59,150 nt of DNA from Rhizobiales bacterium 64-17. Lineage in GTDB: Bacteria > Pseudomonadota > Alphaproteobacteria > Rhizobiales > Xanthobacteraceae. Shown one piece after another: positions 1 to 9,652 of this stretch. The stretch spans positions 247,074 to 306,223 of the forward strand of contig MKWA01000022.1 of assembly GCA_001899285.1 (NCBI GenBank), given 5' to 3'. The notes beneath the pieces were generated by a model. It saw only the letters and a program-made list of their open reading frames with translations, made no database searches and was not told where the DNA came from. Position numbers and translations under genes: made by a program. Within the stretch, counting starts at the first letter, position 1, and every line of letters begins with the position of its first letter.

Positions 1-861
1 CGCTCCAAGTTCAAGGATCCGCGCGTGCGCGAGGCGATGATCGACGCCTTCGACTTCGAGTGGACCAACAAGAACCTGATGTACGGGTCGTATCAGCGCA
101 CCCAGTCGGTGTTCCAGAATTCACCGATGATGGCGGAGGGAAAGCCCTCGCCGGCAGAGCTTGCGCTGCTCGAACCGTTTCGCGGCAAGGTGCCGGACGA
201 GGTGTTCGGCGAGCCGTATGTTCCGCCAGTCACCGACGGCTCCGGGCAGGATCGCGCGCAACTGCGCAAGGGCCAGCAACTGCTGCAGGCTGCGGGTTGC
301 GTGGTGAAGAACGGCAAGCGCTATCTGCCGAGCGGCGAACCGTTGACCGTGGAATTCCTGCTCGATGAGCCGACATTCCAGCCGCACCACATGACTTACA
401 TCAAGAATCTCGGGCTGCTTGGCATCGAGGCGACGCTGCGTCTGGTCGATCCGGTGCAGGGCAAGGCGCGCACCGACGATTTCGATTTCGATCTTACCGT
501 GCAGCGGTTCGGTTTCTCCGAGACACCGGGGGATTCGCTGCGCACGTATTTCACCAGCCAGGCAGCGGCGACCAAGGGCTCGCAAAATCTGGCCGGCATC
601 GCCGATCCGGCGATCGATGCGCTGGTAGAGACGATCATCGCCGCCGACACCCGCGAGACTCTGGTGACCGCCTGCCGCGCGCTCGACCGCGTGATCCGCG
701 CCGGACGTTACTGGGTGCCGCACTGGTACAAGGGTTCGCACTGGATCGCTTATTGGGACGTGTTCGCACACCCGCCGGGCAAGCCGCGTTATTTTCGCGG
801 CATTCCCGAAACCTGGTGGTATGACGCGGACAAAGCCGCCAAGCTCGAACGAAGAGGATAG
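1..861 (+). CDS. yejA: Peptide ABC transporter substrate-binding protein, C-terminal part (YejA-like)
   Basis: This is the C-terminal 286 codons of a periplasmic solute-binding protein of the peptide/oligopeptide family (SBP family 5). The reading frame is open at base 1, so the start, signal peptide and N-terminal lobe lie before the window. The visible part opens with a DPRVREAMIDAFD segment typical of the family and ends in a Trp-rich region (YWVPHWYKGSHW). It ends 3 bp before a permease gene in the order yejA-yejB-yejE-yejF. By family knowledge this type binds oligopeptides and microcin C-like compounds in the periplasm. The exact ligand cannot be told from the sequence. Confidence 0.88.
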   Translation, partial: RSKFKDPRVREAMIDAFDFEWTNKNLMYGSYQRTQSVFQNSPMMAEGKPSPAELALLEPFRGKVPDEVFGEPYVPPVTDGSGQDRAQLRKGQQLLQAAGCVVKNGKRYLPSGEPLTVEFLLDEPTFQPHHMTYIKNLGLLGIEATLRLVDPVQGKARTDDFDFDLTVQRFGFSETPGDSLRTYFTSQAAATKGSQNLAGIADPAIDALVETIIAADTRETLVTACRALDRVIRAGRYWVPHWYKGSHWIAYWDVFAHPPGKPRYFRGIPETWWYDADKAAKLERRG

Positions 862-864
862 GGC

Positions 865-1980
865 ATGGCCGCCTATATCATCCGCCGCCTGCTACTGATG
901 ATCCCGACACTGCTCGGGATTCTGTTTGTCTCGTTCATCGTCGTGCAGTTCGCGCCGGGCGGTCCGGTGGAACGCGTCATCGCGCAGCTCTCCGGCTCCG
1001 ACACTGGCGCCACCTCGCGCATCGGCGGCAGCGGCAGCGGCGATTTCGGTTCGCGCGGAAGCCTGCAGGGCGGCTCCTCTGTCGACGCCGTGTCATCGAA
1101 ATATCGCGGCGCGCAGGGCCTCGATCCGGAATTCATCAAAAGCCTCGAAAAGCAGTTCGGTTTCGACAAGCCGGCCTACGAGCGCTTCCTGATCATGGTG
1201 AAGAATTTCGCGACGTTCGATTTCGGCAAGAGCTATTTCCGCGACATCAGCGTGCTGCAGCTCATCAAGGAGAAATTGCCGGTGTCGATGTCGCTCGGCA
1301 TCTGGATGACGCTGATCACCTATCTGATCTCGATCCCGCTTGGCATCCGCAAGGCGGTATCGGAAGGCTCGCGCTTCGACACCTGGACCTCGGCGGTGAT
1401 CATCGTCGCTTATGCGGTACCGGGATTCCTGTTCGCCATCGCGCTGATCATCCTGTTCGCCGGCGGCTCGTTCTTCGACATCTTCCCGCTGCGCGGGCTG
1501 ACCTCCGACAACTGGTCCGCGCTGCCGTGGTATTCGAAGATTCTCGATTACTTCTGGCACCTGACCTTGCCGATCATCGCGATGGCGCTGTCCGCCTTCG
1601 CGACGATGACGCTGCTGACGAAAAACTCGTTCCTCGACGAAATCCGCAAGCAATATGTGATGACCGCGCGGGCCAAGGGCTGCACCGAGCGGCAGGTGCT
1701 GTATCGCCACGTGTTCCGCAACGCGATGCTGATCGTCATCGCCGGTTTCCCCGGCGCGTTCGTGCATGCGTTCTTCACCGGCGCGTTGCTGATCGAGACG
1801 ATCTTTTCGCTCGATGGTCTTGGATTGCTCGGCTTCGAAAGCGTGCTGAACCGCGACTATCCGGTGGTGTTCGCCACGCTCTACATCTTCTCGCTGGTCG
1901 GTCTGGTGGTGAACCTTTTGTCCGATCTCACCTATACCTGGGTCGATCCGCGCATCGACTTCGAGACGCGGGAGGTCTGA
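865..1980 (+). CDS. yejB: Peptide/microcin C ABC transporter permease YejB
   Basis: A 371-aa inner-membrane permease. An N-terminal membrane segment (about residues 8-30) carries the dipeptide-permease opening [21 protein letters not shown] Gly/Ser-rich periplasmic stretch (about 45-85) follows, then the transmembrane domain. The EAA loop is visible as [21 protein letters not shown] (about 264-284), which docks onto the ATPase. The long Gly/Ser insertion between the first membrane segment and the core is typical of YejB rather than DppB. It lies in an operon with 3 bp to the upstream binding protein and 1 bp to the downstream permease. Confidence 0.93.
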   Translation: MAAYIIRRLLLMIPTLLGILFVSFIVVQFAPGGPVERVIAQLSGSDTGATSRIGGSGSGDFGSRGSLQGGSSVDAVSSKYRGAQGLDPEFIKSLEKQFGFDKPAYERFLIMVKNFATFDFGKSYFRDISVLQLIKEKLPVSMSLGIWMTLITYLISIPLGIRKAVSEGSRFDTWTSAVIIVAYAVPGFLFAIALIILFAGGSFFDIFPLRGLTSDNWSALPWYSKILDYFWHLTLPIIAMALSAFATMTLLTKNSFLDEIRKQYVMTARAKGCTERQVLYRHVFRNAMLIVIAGFPGAFVHAFFTGALLIETIFSLDGLGLLGFESVLNRDYPVVFATLYIFSLVGLVVNLLSDLTYTWVDPRIDFETREV

Positions 1981-1981
1981 C

Positions 1982-3169
1982 GTGGACGTTCTCGCGCAGT
2001 CCCCCGGCAAGCAGCCGGAAGCGCAGGCGGTGGGTGTCACGGGTCCGGTGGTGCCGCCGACGCGGCGGCCGCTCGCGCTGTCGCCGCTCAACAAGCGCCG
2101 CTGGGCGAATTTCAAGGCGAACCGGCGCGGCTACTGGTCGCTCTGGATCTTCACGGTGTTGTTCGTCGTCTCGCTGTTCGCGGAGTTCATCGCCAACGAC
2201 AAGCCGTTCTTCATCTACATGCAGGGCAAGACCTATTTCCCGGCGGTGGTGTCGTATCCGGAGACGGCGTTCGGCGGCGACTTCGAAACGGCGGCGGATT
2301 ATCGCGATCCGTTCCTGCAGAAACTGATCGCGGAGAAGGGCGGCTTCATGCTGTGGCCGCCGATCCGCTATTCCTACGACACGCACAACCTCGATCTGCC
2401 GACGCCGGCGCCGTCGAAGCCGACCTGGATGCTGACCGAGCAGGAATGCAAGGCAGTGGTCGAGCGCAAGGGCCTGAAAGGTTGCCGCGATCTCGAATAT
2501 AACTGGATCGGCACCGACGATCAGGGCCGCGATGTGGTGGCGCGGATTCTCTACGGTTTCCGTATCTCGGTGCTGTTCGGCCTGATCCTCACGGTGTTTT
2601 CCTCGATCGTCGGCGTCGCTGCCGGTGCGGTGCAGGGTTATTTCGGCGGCTGGACCGATCTCTTATTCCAGCGCTTCATCGAGATCTGGACCGCGATCCC
2701 GTCGCTCTATCTGCTGCTGATCATCTCCTCGGTGCTGGTGCCGGGCTTCTTCGTGCTGCTCGGCATCCTGCTGCTGTTCTCCTGGGTCTCGCTGGTCGGG
2801 CTGGTGCGCGCCGAATTCCTGCGCGGCCGCAATTTTGAATATATCCAGGCGGCACGCGCGCTCGGCGTGTCGAACGCCACCATCATGTTCCGGCATCTGC
2901 TGCCGAATGCCATGGTGGCGACCATGACGTTCCTGCCGTTCATCCTGTCGTCGTCGGTGATGACGCTCACCTCGCTCGACTTCCTCGGCTTCGGCCTCCC
3001 ACCCGGCTCGCCGTCGCTCGGCGAGATGCTCTCGCAGGGCAAGGCCAATGTGCAGGCGCCGTGGCTCGGTCTGTCCGGATTCATCACGCTGGCGGTGATG
3101 CTATCGCTGTTGATCTTCATCGGCGAAGCGGTGCGCGACGCCTTCGATCCCCGCAAGACCTTCCGGTGA
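1982..3169 (+). CDS. yejE: Peptide/microcin C ABC transporter permease YejE
   Basis: A 395-aa second permease of the importer, pairing with YejB in the inner membrane. It starts at GTG one base after the yejB stop, so the two are translationally coupled. The N-terminal region reads LSPLNKRRWANFKANRRGYWSLW, the usual cytoplasmic entry to the first helix in YejE. A large periplasmic insertion (about 75-165) carries the two cysteines TEQECKAVVERKGLKGC. The EAA motif is ARALGVSNATIMFRHLLPNA (about 290-309), and the protein ends in DAFDPRKTFR as DppC-type permeases do. Confidence 0.93.
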   Translation: MDVLAQSPGKQPEAQAVGVTGPVVPPTRRPLALSPLNKRRWANFKANRRGYWSLWIFTVLFVVSLFAEFIANDKPFFIYMQGKTYFPAVVSYPETAFGGDFETAADYRDPFLQKLIAEKGGFMLWPPIRYSYDTHNLDLPTPAPSKPTWMLTEQECKAVVERKGLKGCRDLEYNWIGTDDQGRDVVARILYGFRISVLFGLILTVFSSIVGVAAGAVQGYFGGWTDLLFQRFIEIWTAIPSLYLLLIISSVLVPGFFVLLGILLLFSWVSLVGLVRAEFLRGRNFEYIQAARALGVSNATIMFRHLLPNAMVATMTFLPFILSSSVMTLTSLDFLGFGLPPGSPSLGEMLSQGKANVQAPWLGLSGFITLAVMLSLLIFIGEAVRDAFDPRKTFR

Positions 3170-3173
3170 GCCG

Positions 3174-4820
3174 ATGGACGATGTGACAAAAGCCGGTGAG
3201 CCGCTGTTGCAGGTCAAGGACCTGTCGGTGTCGTTCGGCGTCCGTGAGCGCGAAGTGCGTGCGGTCGATCGCGTCTCGTTCGAGATCAAGCGCGGCGAGA
3301 CGCTGGCGCTGGTCGGCGAATCCGGCTCCGGCAAATCGGTGACGGCGCTGTCGATCATGAAGCTGTTGCCGTATCCGGCGGCACATCATCCGTCGGGGCA
3401 GGTGCTGTTCAAGGGCCGCGACCTGCTGCCATTGCCGGAAAGCGAAATCCGGCATGTGCGCGGCAACGACATCACCATCATCTTTCAGGAGCCGATGACG
3501 TCGCTTAATCCGCTCCACACCATCGAGAAGCAGCTCGCGGAAATCCTGCTGCTGCATCGGGGTGTGACCGGTGAGAAGGCGCGCAAGCGGATCGTCGAAC
3601 TCTTGACGCAGGTGGGGATCCCCGAGCCGGAAACGCGGCTCGGCAGCTATCCGCATCAGCTGTCGGGCGGCCAGCGCCAGCGCGTGATGATCGCCATGGC
3701 GCTCGCCAACGAGCCGGACCTGCTGATCGCCGATGAGCCGACCACCGCGCTCGACGTCACCGTGCAGGCGCAAATTCTCGCGCTCCTTGGTGACTTGCAG
3801 AAACGTCTTGGCATGGCGATCCTGTTCATCACCCACGACCTCGGCATCGTCCGCAAGCTGGCGAGCCGCGTCTGCGTGATGAACAAAGGCAAGATCGTCG
3901 AGCAGGGCGATGTGGAGCGCGTGTTCACCGCGCCGGAACATCCCTACACCAAGGCGCTGCTGGCGGCCGAGCCGAAGCCCGATCCGGCGCCGCCGAAACC
4001 GGACGCGCCGGTGATGGTGAAGACCGATGATCTCAAGGTCTGGTTCCCGATCAGGCGCGGCGTCATGCGCCGGACCGTCGGCCACATCAAGGCGGTTGAC
4101 GGCGTCACCGTGGAAATCCGTAAGGGCGAGACGCTGGGCGTGGTCGGCGAATCCGGCTCGGGCAAGACCACGCTCGGCCTCGCCCTGCTGCGGCTGATTT
4201 CGTCGCAGGGGCCGATCGTGTTCATGGGCCAGCCGTTGCAGGGGCTCTCGTTCAAGGAGATGCGCCCGCACCGCAGCGACATGCAGATCGTGTTTCAGGA
4301 TCCGTATGGCTCGCTGTCGCCGCGCATGTCGGTGGCCGACATCATCGAGGAAGGTCTGTGGGTGCACCATCGCGGCATGACGCTGGAAGCGCGGGAGCAG
4401 CGCGTGATCGCCGCACTCACCGATGTCGGTCTCGATCCGGCGATGCGGAACCGCTATCCGCATGAATTTTCTGGCGGCCAGCGTCAGCGTATCGCGGTCG
4501 CGCGCGCCATCGTGCTGGAGCCGACCTTCATCGTGCTCGACGAGCCGACCAGCGCCCTCGACATGCTGATCCAGGCGCAGATCGTCGATCTGTTGCGCGG
4601 CCTGCAGAAGCAGCGCGATCTGACCTACATGTTCATCTCGCACGATCTGCGCGTCGTGGCGGCGCTCGCCAGTAACCTTGTCGTCATGCGTAACGGAAAG
4701 GTGATCGAGCAGGGGGCGGCCTCGGACCTGTTCAAGAATCCGAAAAGCGACTACACGCGTGCACTGTTCGCGGCAGCCTTCAAACTCGAAACGGCGGCGA
4801 GCGGTGTCGTGGCGCAATGA
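3174..4820 (+). CDS. yejF: Peptide/microcin C ABC transporter ATP-binding protein YejF
   Basis: A 548-aa protein with two ABC ATPase domains in one chain, the YejF layout that replaces separate DppD and DppF subunits. The first domain has Walker A GESGSGKS (about 44-51), signature LSGGQRQR and Walker [10 protein letters not shown]. The second has GESGSGKT (about 325-332), FSGGQRQR and FIVLDEPTS. It would power uptake by YejB/YejE from the cytoplasmic side. The gene lies 4 bp after yejE and its stop overlaps the next start in an ATGA. A very long antisense frame through this gene is a GC-rich shadow. Confidence 0.95.
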   Translation: MDDVTKAGEPLLQVKDLSVSFGVREREVRAVDRVSFEIKRGETLALVGESGSGKSVTALSIMKLLPYPAAHHPSGQVLFKGRDLLPLPESEIRHVRGNDITIIFQEPMTSLNPLHTIEKQLAEILLLHRGVTGEKARKRIVELLTQVGIPEPETRLGSYPHQLSGGQRQRVMIAMALANEPDLLIADEPTTALDVTVQAQILALLGDLQKRLGMAILFITHDLGIVRKLASRVCVMNKGKIVEQGDVERVFTAPEHPYTKALLAAEPKPDPAPPKPDAPVMVKTDDLKVWFPIRRGVMRRTVGHIKAVDGVTVEIRKGETLGVVGESGSGKTTLGLALLRLISSQGPIVFMGQPLQGLSFKEMRPHRSDMQIVFQDPYGSLSPRMSVADIIEEGLWVHHRGMTLEAREQRVIAALTDVGLDPAMRNRYPHEFSGGQRQRIAVARAIVLEPTFIVLDEPTSALDMLIQAQIVDLLRGLQKQRDLTYMFISHDLRVVAALASNLVVMRNGKVIEQGAASDLFKNPKSDYTRALFAAAFKLETAASGVVAQ

Positions 4821-5506
4821 TTCAGATCATCGTTCGGACGGTTCTCGCAGGCTTTCTTCTGGCGTCGGGTCTTGCTGCGGCTTCGGCCGCGCAGTTCGGC
4901 GACGCGCAGTATGCGATCAAGGCCGACGACGGCTCCGAGATGACCAATTTCGATTTGTCGCCCGAGCTGGTGAAGCGCATGCAGGGATTGGAGTCGCTGA
5001 TCCCGGTCGGCAATCCGTCCGGCGACGTGACGCTCTATCAGTTCTACGACCTCAACTGCCCGTTCTGCCGCGAGGCCGCGCACGATGTCGACGCGCTGCT
5101 GAAAGCCGACCCGAAGCTGAAGCTGGTGTTCGTGCCGTATCCGGTGTTGTCGGTTGCCTCGGTTCAGGGCGGTCTGGTCGAAGTGATCGCCGCGCGGATG
5201 CTGCCGCCGGAGAAATTCCTCGAGCTTCACCGGCAGATTTATGCCGGCCGCGGCGTGGTCGATGGCATGCGCGTGCTGGACGCGTCGATCAAGCTCGGCC
5301 TCGACCGCGACAAGATTCTGGCGCAGGCGCAGACCCAGGCGACGCTGGACATTCTGCGCTCGCATGCCGACTTCGGCAGCGCCGCTAAGCTCGTCGCGAC
5401 GCCGGCCTACGTCATCAATGGCGTCGCCATTGTCGGCCATCCGGGCCAGCGTGCCTTGCGCTCGGTGGTCGCGTCGGTGCGCAAATGCGGCAAGGTCGCG
5501 TGCTGA
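4817..5506 (+). CDS. DsbA-family thiol:disulfide oxidoreductase, exported
   Basis: A 229-aa protein with a clear signal peptide (VRTVLAGFLLASGLAAASAA, about residues 6-25) and a thioredoxin-fold domain. The redox motif is CPFC at Cys81-Cys84, and the cis-Pro loop is ATPAYVINGVAIVG near the C-terminus. This places it with periplasmic DsbA/DsbG-like oxidoreductases that form or isomerise disulfides. Two extra cysteines (CGKVAC) close the protein. Its start overlaps the yejF stop (ATGA), so it is probably co-transcribed with the peptide importer. The substrate is unknown. DsbC/G-like isomerase activity is an alternative to oxidase activity. Confidence 0.85.
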   Translation: MIQIIVRTVLAGFLLASGLAAASAAQFGDAQYAIKADDGSEMTNFDLSPELVKRMQGLESLIPVGNPSGDVTLYQFYDLNCPFCREAAHDVDALLKADPKLKLVFVPYPVLSVASVQGGLVEVIAARMLPPEKFLELHRQIYAGRGVVDGMRVLDASIKLGLDRDKILAQAQTQATLDILRSHADFGSAAKLVATPAYVINGVAIVGHPGQRALRSVVASVRKCGKVAC

Positions 5507-5509
5507 TAA

Positions 5510-6355
5510 TCAGGCGTTGATACGCTTCACGCTGACCACATCGCTGTCTGCCGCCTTGATACGGGCGATCGCCTCCGCCGCCGGTTCGATCGTCACCGCC
5601 ATGTGATGTGCATTGGCGTGGATCAGCGTCCCGCTGTCACGCATCATCGCCACATGGCCTTTCCAGAAGATCAGATCGCCGCGCCGCGCGTCGTTGAGGG
5701 GCACCGGCGTACCGAACGCGGCTTGCTGCATATCGCTATCGCGCGGGCAGGCGATGCCGCAGGCTTGCAGCGACACCTGCACCAGGCCCGAGCAGTCGAT
5801 GCCGAACGAGGTCTTGCCGCCCCACAGATATGGCGTGCCGAGAAAGCGTTCGGCGATCGCCACCGGATCGCGCGCGATGCTGTCCTGCGGCGCGAGGTGC
5901 TGTGTCGGGACATAGAAGCTGCGGCTGGTCGCGGCGAGCGACCCCTGCTCGCGCAGTACCGTGATGCGCGCGCCAAACGGCAGCGCCGCGACCGGTGGCG
6001 TCTTGATATCCGGTCCCGGAAAGCCGAGGCTTCGCAGCGCGCTCACGCGGTGCGTCGGTGTCTCGGCGCCGGGCATCAGCGCATTGAGCGGCAGAAAACC
6101 GACATAGCCGTCGATGGCGAGCTGGCCCCACGCCCAGCCTTCGTCGTCGGTCTCATAGACCGTCACCTGCTCGCCCATCAGCGCTTCGGTGTCGAGCGCG
6201 GCGTCTGGACGCGGCTCGCGGCGCAGCGGTGCGGTGGTGTCGATCACCTGATAGACCGTACCTTCGGCATAGCGCGACGCTTCGACCGTGCTGCGCAGAT
6301 GCGCCGCCGCGAGGTCGGGCCGGTAGGGCGTGATGCGGCGGTCGGGCGCGCTCAT
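5510..6355 (-). CDS. NlpC/P60 family cell-wall endopeptidase
   Basis: A 281-aa protein with an SH3-like region (about residues 40-140) followed by an NlpC/P60 domain. The catalytic Cys sits in GIDCSGLVQVSLQACGI, and the His lies in the downstream WKGHVAMM segment, with HANAHH following. Family members cut peptide bonds in peptidoglycan stem peptides, usually D-Glu to meso-DAP. I chose ATG at 6355: the open frame runs further upstream, but that part lies inside the aminopeptidase gene and looks non-coding. The start is 2 bp after the upstream aminopeptidase stop, so the two are an operon. No obvious signal peptide is seen, which is common for this group. Confidence 0.88.
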   Translation of the reverse strand: MSAPDRRITPYRPDLAAAHLRSTVEASRYAEGTVYQVIDTTAPLRREPRPDAALDTEALMGEQVTVYETDDEGWAWGQLAIDGYVGFLPLNALMPGAETPTHRVSALRSLGFPGPDIKTPPVAALPFGARITVLREQGSLAATSRSFYVPTQHLAPQDSIARDPVAIAERFLGTPYLWGGKTSFGIDCSGLVQVSLQACGIACPRDSDMQQAAFGTPVPLNDARRGDLIFWKGHVAMMRDSGTLIHANAHHMAVTIEPAAEAIARIKAADSDVVSVKRINA

Positions 6356-6357
6356 GG

Positions 6358-7731
6358 TCAGCCGTAGCGTGCGGCGAGCATCGCGTAGAGCGCGCGCGCC
6401 GACTGGCATTCGCCGCCTTCGTGCCGCGCCGGTTTCGCCGACGGCGTCCAGGCGAAGATGTCGAGATGCAGCCATTTGGCGGGATCGGTGACGAAGCGGC
6501 GCAGGAACAGCGCGGCGGTTATCGAGCCGGCAAAGCCGCCGGCCGAGACATTGTTCATGTCGGCGATCTTGGAATCGAGCATGCGGTCGTAGGGCGACCA
6601 GAGCGGCAGCCGCCACAGCGGATCGTTACGCGCTGCCGCATGTTTCGCCACCTCGGCGGCGAGGGTCTCGCTATCGGTATAGAACGGCGGCAGATCGGGG
6701 CCGAGCGCGACGCGCGCCGCGCCTGTCAGCGTCGCCATATCCACGAGCAGGTCCGGGTTTTCATCGCAGGCCAGCGTCAGGGCGTCAGCGAGGACGAGGC
6801 GGCCCTCGGCGTCGGTGTTGCCGATCTCGACTGTCAGCCCCTTGCGCGAGCGGTAGATGTCCCGCGGCCGGAACGCGTTTCCGGCGATGGAGTTCTCGAC
6901 GGCGGGAATGAGCACGCGCAACCGTAGCCTCAGTTTGCGCGCCATGATCATGTGCGCGAGGCCGAGCACGGTCGCCGCACCGCCCATATCCTTCTTCATG
7001 TTCAGCATGCCGGCGTCAGGCTTGATGTTCAGCCCGCCGGTGTCGAAGCACACACCCTTGCCGACCAGCGTGACCTTGGGATGCTTTGTGCTGCCCCAGG
7101 TCATGTCGATCAATCGCGGCGCGCGTGTCGATGCGCCACCGACTGCCTGGATCAGGGGAAAACCTTTTGCCAGCGCAGAGCCGCTGACGGTGCGAATGCT
7201 GGCACGATGCGCTTTCGCCAACCGCCGGGCGGCGGCTTCAAGCTCTGCCGGACCCATGTCGTTCGACGGTGTGTTGATCAGGTCGCGCGTCAGCGTCACG
7301 CCTTCGGCGATGCGGCTGACGTCTTCGCCATCGACGCCGTCCGGCACGACGAGCTTCGCGGCCGGCGCCCTGGCCTTGCGATAGCGGGTGAAGCGGTAGG
7401 CTTCGAGCAGAAAGGCGAGGGTCGCGAGCGTCGCGTCGTGCGGCTTGCTGGCGAAATAATAGGTGCCGGGTGGCAGCAGCCCGGCGAGCTTGCCCGGCAG
7501 GAACGCATCGGCGTTGGCGCGATCCGCCTCGATGCCGAACAGCACGCCCGCAAGGCCGCCATCGCGGCCCGGCAGCGCCAGATAGGAACCGGGTGTCGGC
7601 GTGAAGCCGGCGGCTTTCGCAAATGTGCGGGCCGGCATGGCGAGGCGGTCGATCGTCGCGGTATTGACCAGCCAGATCGGCGTGGCCTGCTTCGGCGGCG
7701 TTTTGCCCGCGCGGACGAGAAGAGGGTGCAT
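6358..7731 (-). CDS. Leucyl aminopeptidase family protein (M17)
   Basis: A 457-aa cytosolic M17 metallo-aminopeptidase. The metal and catalytic residues are in GKGVCFDTGGLNIKP (Lys and Asp) and in the family signature NTDAEGRL, whose Asp/Glu bind the second metal. The Lys-containing KKDMGGAA segment is also present. Family enzymes release N-terminal residues from short peptides. The protein is a little shorter at the N-terminus than PepA and closer to PepB-like alphaproteobacterial forms. ATG 7731 was chosen because residues upstream of MHPLLVRAGKTPP run into the regulatory region with TTAACCAT words. It is followed 2 bp later by the NlpC/P60 gene, suggesting joint peptide or muropeptide turnover. 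Confidence 0.92.
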   Translation of the reverse strand: MHPLLVRAGKTPPKQATPIWLVNTATIDRLAMPARTFAKAAGFTPTPGSYLALPGRDGGLAGVLFGIEADRANADAFLPGKLAGLLPPGTYYFASKPHDATLATLAFLLEAYRFTRYRKARAPAAKLVVPDGVDGEDVSRIAEGVTLTRDLINTPSNDMGPAELEAAARRLAKAHRASIRTVSGSALAKGFPLIQAVGGASTRAPRLIDMTWGSTKHPKVTLVGKGVCFDTGGLNIKPDAGMLNMKKDMGGAATVLGLAHMIMARKLRLRLRVLIPAVENSIAGNAFRPRDIYRSRKGLTVEIGNTDAEGRLVLADALTLACDENPDLLVDMATLTGAARVALGPDLPPFYTDSETLAAEVAKHAAARNDPLWRLPLWSPYDRMLDSKIADMNNVSAGGFAGSITAALFLRRFVTDPAKWLHLDIFAWTPSAKPARHEGGECQSARALYAMLAARYG

Positions 7732-7793
7732 CGGAAATCCGCTGTTGGAATAGCGTCTGCTACCACGCCGGTCCTGCACCGGCAAAGCCGGTG

Positions 7794-7818
7794 TTAACCA
7801 TCCGTTAGTGTTAACCAT
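7794..7818 (+). promoter_or_regulatory. Two TTAACCAT words in a divergent promoter (CtrA-like)
   Basis: The 11-bp string GTGTTAACCAT occurs at 7791-7801 and again at 7808-7818, one repeat every 17 bp, between the divergent starts of the aminopeptidase (7731) and the TPR lipoprotein (7834). TTAACCAT is the half-site described for the alphaproteobacterial cell-cycle regulator CtrA. The first copy also begins TTAA-N7-TTAG, one base from the full TTAA-N7-TTAA box. Binding by CtrA is an inference. Confidence 0.45.
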
Positions 7819-7833
7819 TTATTGCTGGCCAGG

Positions 7834-8646
7834 ATGCGACCCAAGTCCGCCCATGCTTCGCGCTTCCTGGCCTCCGTCGCGCTTGTCGGCGTGCTGGCGC
7901 TGCCGGTTGCGGGCTGCAAGACGACCGGGGATAGCGACGTCACCGGCTCCATCGGCGCCACGAGCGGTGGCGATCTGCGGCGTGATGTCGACCGCTGGGG
8001 CGCACGCTATCGCGACAATTCCAACGATCCTGATATCGCCATCAACTACGCACAGGCGCTTCGCGCCACCGACCAGCGCGCGCAGGCAGTGGCGGTGCTG
8101 GAGCAGGTGGCGCTGCGTCATCCACAGAACAAGGCGCTGCTCGGTGCCTATGGCCGCGCGCTGGCCGATGCCGGCCGGTTCGAGCAGGCGCTTGACGTGC
8201 TCTCACGCGCGCATACGCCGGATCAGCCGGACTGGCGCATTCTCTCGGCGCAAGGCGCGGTGCTCGATCAGCTCGGCCGGCATCAGGATGCGCAGCGGCA
8301 ATACGCCAGCGCGCTGAAGATGCAGCCGAACGATCCGAGCGTCTTGTCGAACCTCGGTTTGTCCTACGCCTTGTCAAAGGATCTGACACGCGCCGAAGCG
8401 ACGCTGCGGCGCGCGGTAGCGCAGCCGGGCGCCGACGCCAAATCCCGGCAAAATCTTGCGCTGGTGCTTGGCCTCCAAGGTCGTTTCGCCGAGGCCGAGG
8501 CGATCGCGCGCGCCGATCTGCCGCCCGATCAGGCGGCGGAGAACGTCGCGGCGCTGCGGCAGATGGTGGCCGAGCATCGCGATCGCACCGATGCGCGCGG
8601 CTCGCGGCCGGTCCGCGCACCGGTCCGGAACGGCCGCGACGGCTAA
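7834..8646 (+). CDS. tadD: TPR-repeat lipoprotein, TadD-like pilus assembly protein
   Basis: A 270-aa lipoprotein. The signal peptide runs to a lipobox (LPVAGC, Cys about residue 27) and is followed by a disordered linker and several tetratricopeptide repeats (about 55-230, e.g. ALLGAYGRALADAGRFEQAL). TadD proteins of this build are outer-membrane pilotins or scaffolds for the Tad pilus. It lies beside the tad genes but on the opposite strand, converging on tadC. A TTG at 7822 in the same frame is a possible alternative start. ATG 7834 is preferred because it gives a normal lipoprotein signal. Confidence 0.82.
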   Translation: MRPKSAHASRFLASVALVGVLALPVAGCKTTGDSDVTGSIGATSGGDLRRDVDRWGARYRDNSNDPDIAINYAQALRATDQRAQAVAVLEQVALRHPQNKALLGAYGRALADAGRFEQALDVLSRAHTPDQPDWRILSAQGAVLDQLGRHQDAQRQYASALKMQPNDPSVLSNLGLSYALSKDLTRAEATLRRAVAQPGADAKSRQNLALVLGLQGRFAEAEAIARADLPPDQAAENVAALRQMVAEHRDRTDARGSRPVRAPVRNGRDG

Positions 8647-8670
8647 CGCGCGGCTCTTGCGGTCTTTGCG

Positions 8671-9642
8671 CTATTGCAGGCCCATCACCTTGATGGCGGC
8701 CGGGCCGAGAATCACGATGAACAGCACCGGCAGGAAGAACAGGATCATCGGCACGGTGAGCTTGGGCGGCAGCCCGGCGGCCTTCTTTTCCGCTTCGTTC
8801 ATGCGCATGTCGCGATTTTCCTGCGCCATCACGCGCAGCGTGGAGCCGAGCGGCGTGCCGTAGCGCTCCGCCTGCTGCAGCGCCATGCAGACGGATTTGA
8901 CCCCATCGAGATCGGTGCGCTTGGCGAGATTTTCATAGGCCATGCGTCGGTCCTGCAAATAGGACAATTCGGCGGTGGTCAGCGTCAGTTCTTCGGCCAG
9001 CGCGACCGACTGGCTGCCGATTTCCTCGCTGACGCGCTTGAACGCCGCCTCAATCGACATGCCGGACTCGACGCAGATCAGCAGCAGATCGAGCGTGTCG
9101 GGAAACGCGCGCCGGATCGAGAGCTGGCGGCGCTGAATCTTGCTTTTGAGGAATTGCCACGGCAGGTGCATGCCGAGATAGGCAGCGCCGATGCACATGC
9201 CGATCTTGACTGTCAGGGGTTGGTCGAAATCGGTCACGACGAAGATGTAGAACGCCGTACCCAGAGCAGCGGCGATCGGCGACAGCATGCGGGCGACCAG
9301 ATAGGTCATATACGGCGCCTGGCCACGGTAGCCGGCCTGCACCAGTTTCAGTCGCGCCTCTTCCTGTCCGACCCACTTGTTCAGGTTGAACTGATCGACC
9401 GCTTTCTGCACCAGTTGCTTCGGTGACTGCCGCAGCGTGACCTTGTCGCCGCGCGCCAGCCGCTCGCGCTCCCGCTGGCGGAGTTTTTCGCGCTCCAGTG
9501 CCACCGTCTTCATACGCTTTTGCAGCGAATCGCCGGCGATCAGCGGCATCGCCAATGTCAGCACGGTCGCGCCGGCGGCGATGGCGGCGAGCAGCATCGT
9601 CAGGGTCTTCGGGTTGATGGCCTGGATCAGGATGTCGATCAT
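8671..9642 (-). CDS. tadC: Tad pilus inner-membrane platform protein TadC
   Basis: A 323-aa type II/IV secretion platform protein (T2SSF domain, about residues 150-300), with an N-terminal membrane helix, two central ones near 110-160 and a C-terminal one (PMILFFLPVLFIVILGPAAI). Conserved features are IRRAFPDTLDLLLICVESGM and the EMRMNEAEKKA-like stretch (DMRMNEAEKKA) before the last helix. It would form the inner-membrane assembly platform with TadB, moving pilin subunits in response to the CpaF ATPase. It is the last minus-strand gene of the cluster, 10 bp after tadB. Confidence 0.93.
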   Translation of the reverse strand: MIDILIQAINPKTLTMLLAAIAAGATVLTLAMPLIAGDSLQKRMKTVALEREKLRQRERERLARGDKVTLRQSPKQLVQKAVDQFNLNKWVGQEEARLKLVQAGYRGQAPYMTYLVARMLSPIAAALGTAFYIFVVTDFDQPLTVKIGMCIGAAYLGMHLPWQFLKSKIQRRQLSIRRAFPDTLDLLLICVESGMSIEAAFKRVSEEIGSQSVALAEELTLTTAELSYLQDRRMAYENLAKRTDLDGVKSVCMALQQAERYGTPLGSTLRVMAQENRDMRMNEAEKKAAGLPPKLTVPMILFFLPVLFIVILGPAAIKVMGLQ

Positions 9643-9652
9643 GGCGCCATCC

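Noticed and set aside
3117-4817. 566-codon open frame antisense to yejF
   Set aside because: The plus strand encodes a complete double ABC ATPase. The antisense text is His/Arg-rich low-complexity translation typical of a GC-rich shadow frame.
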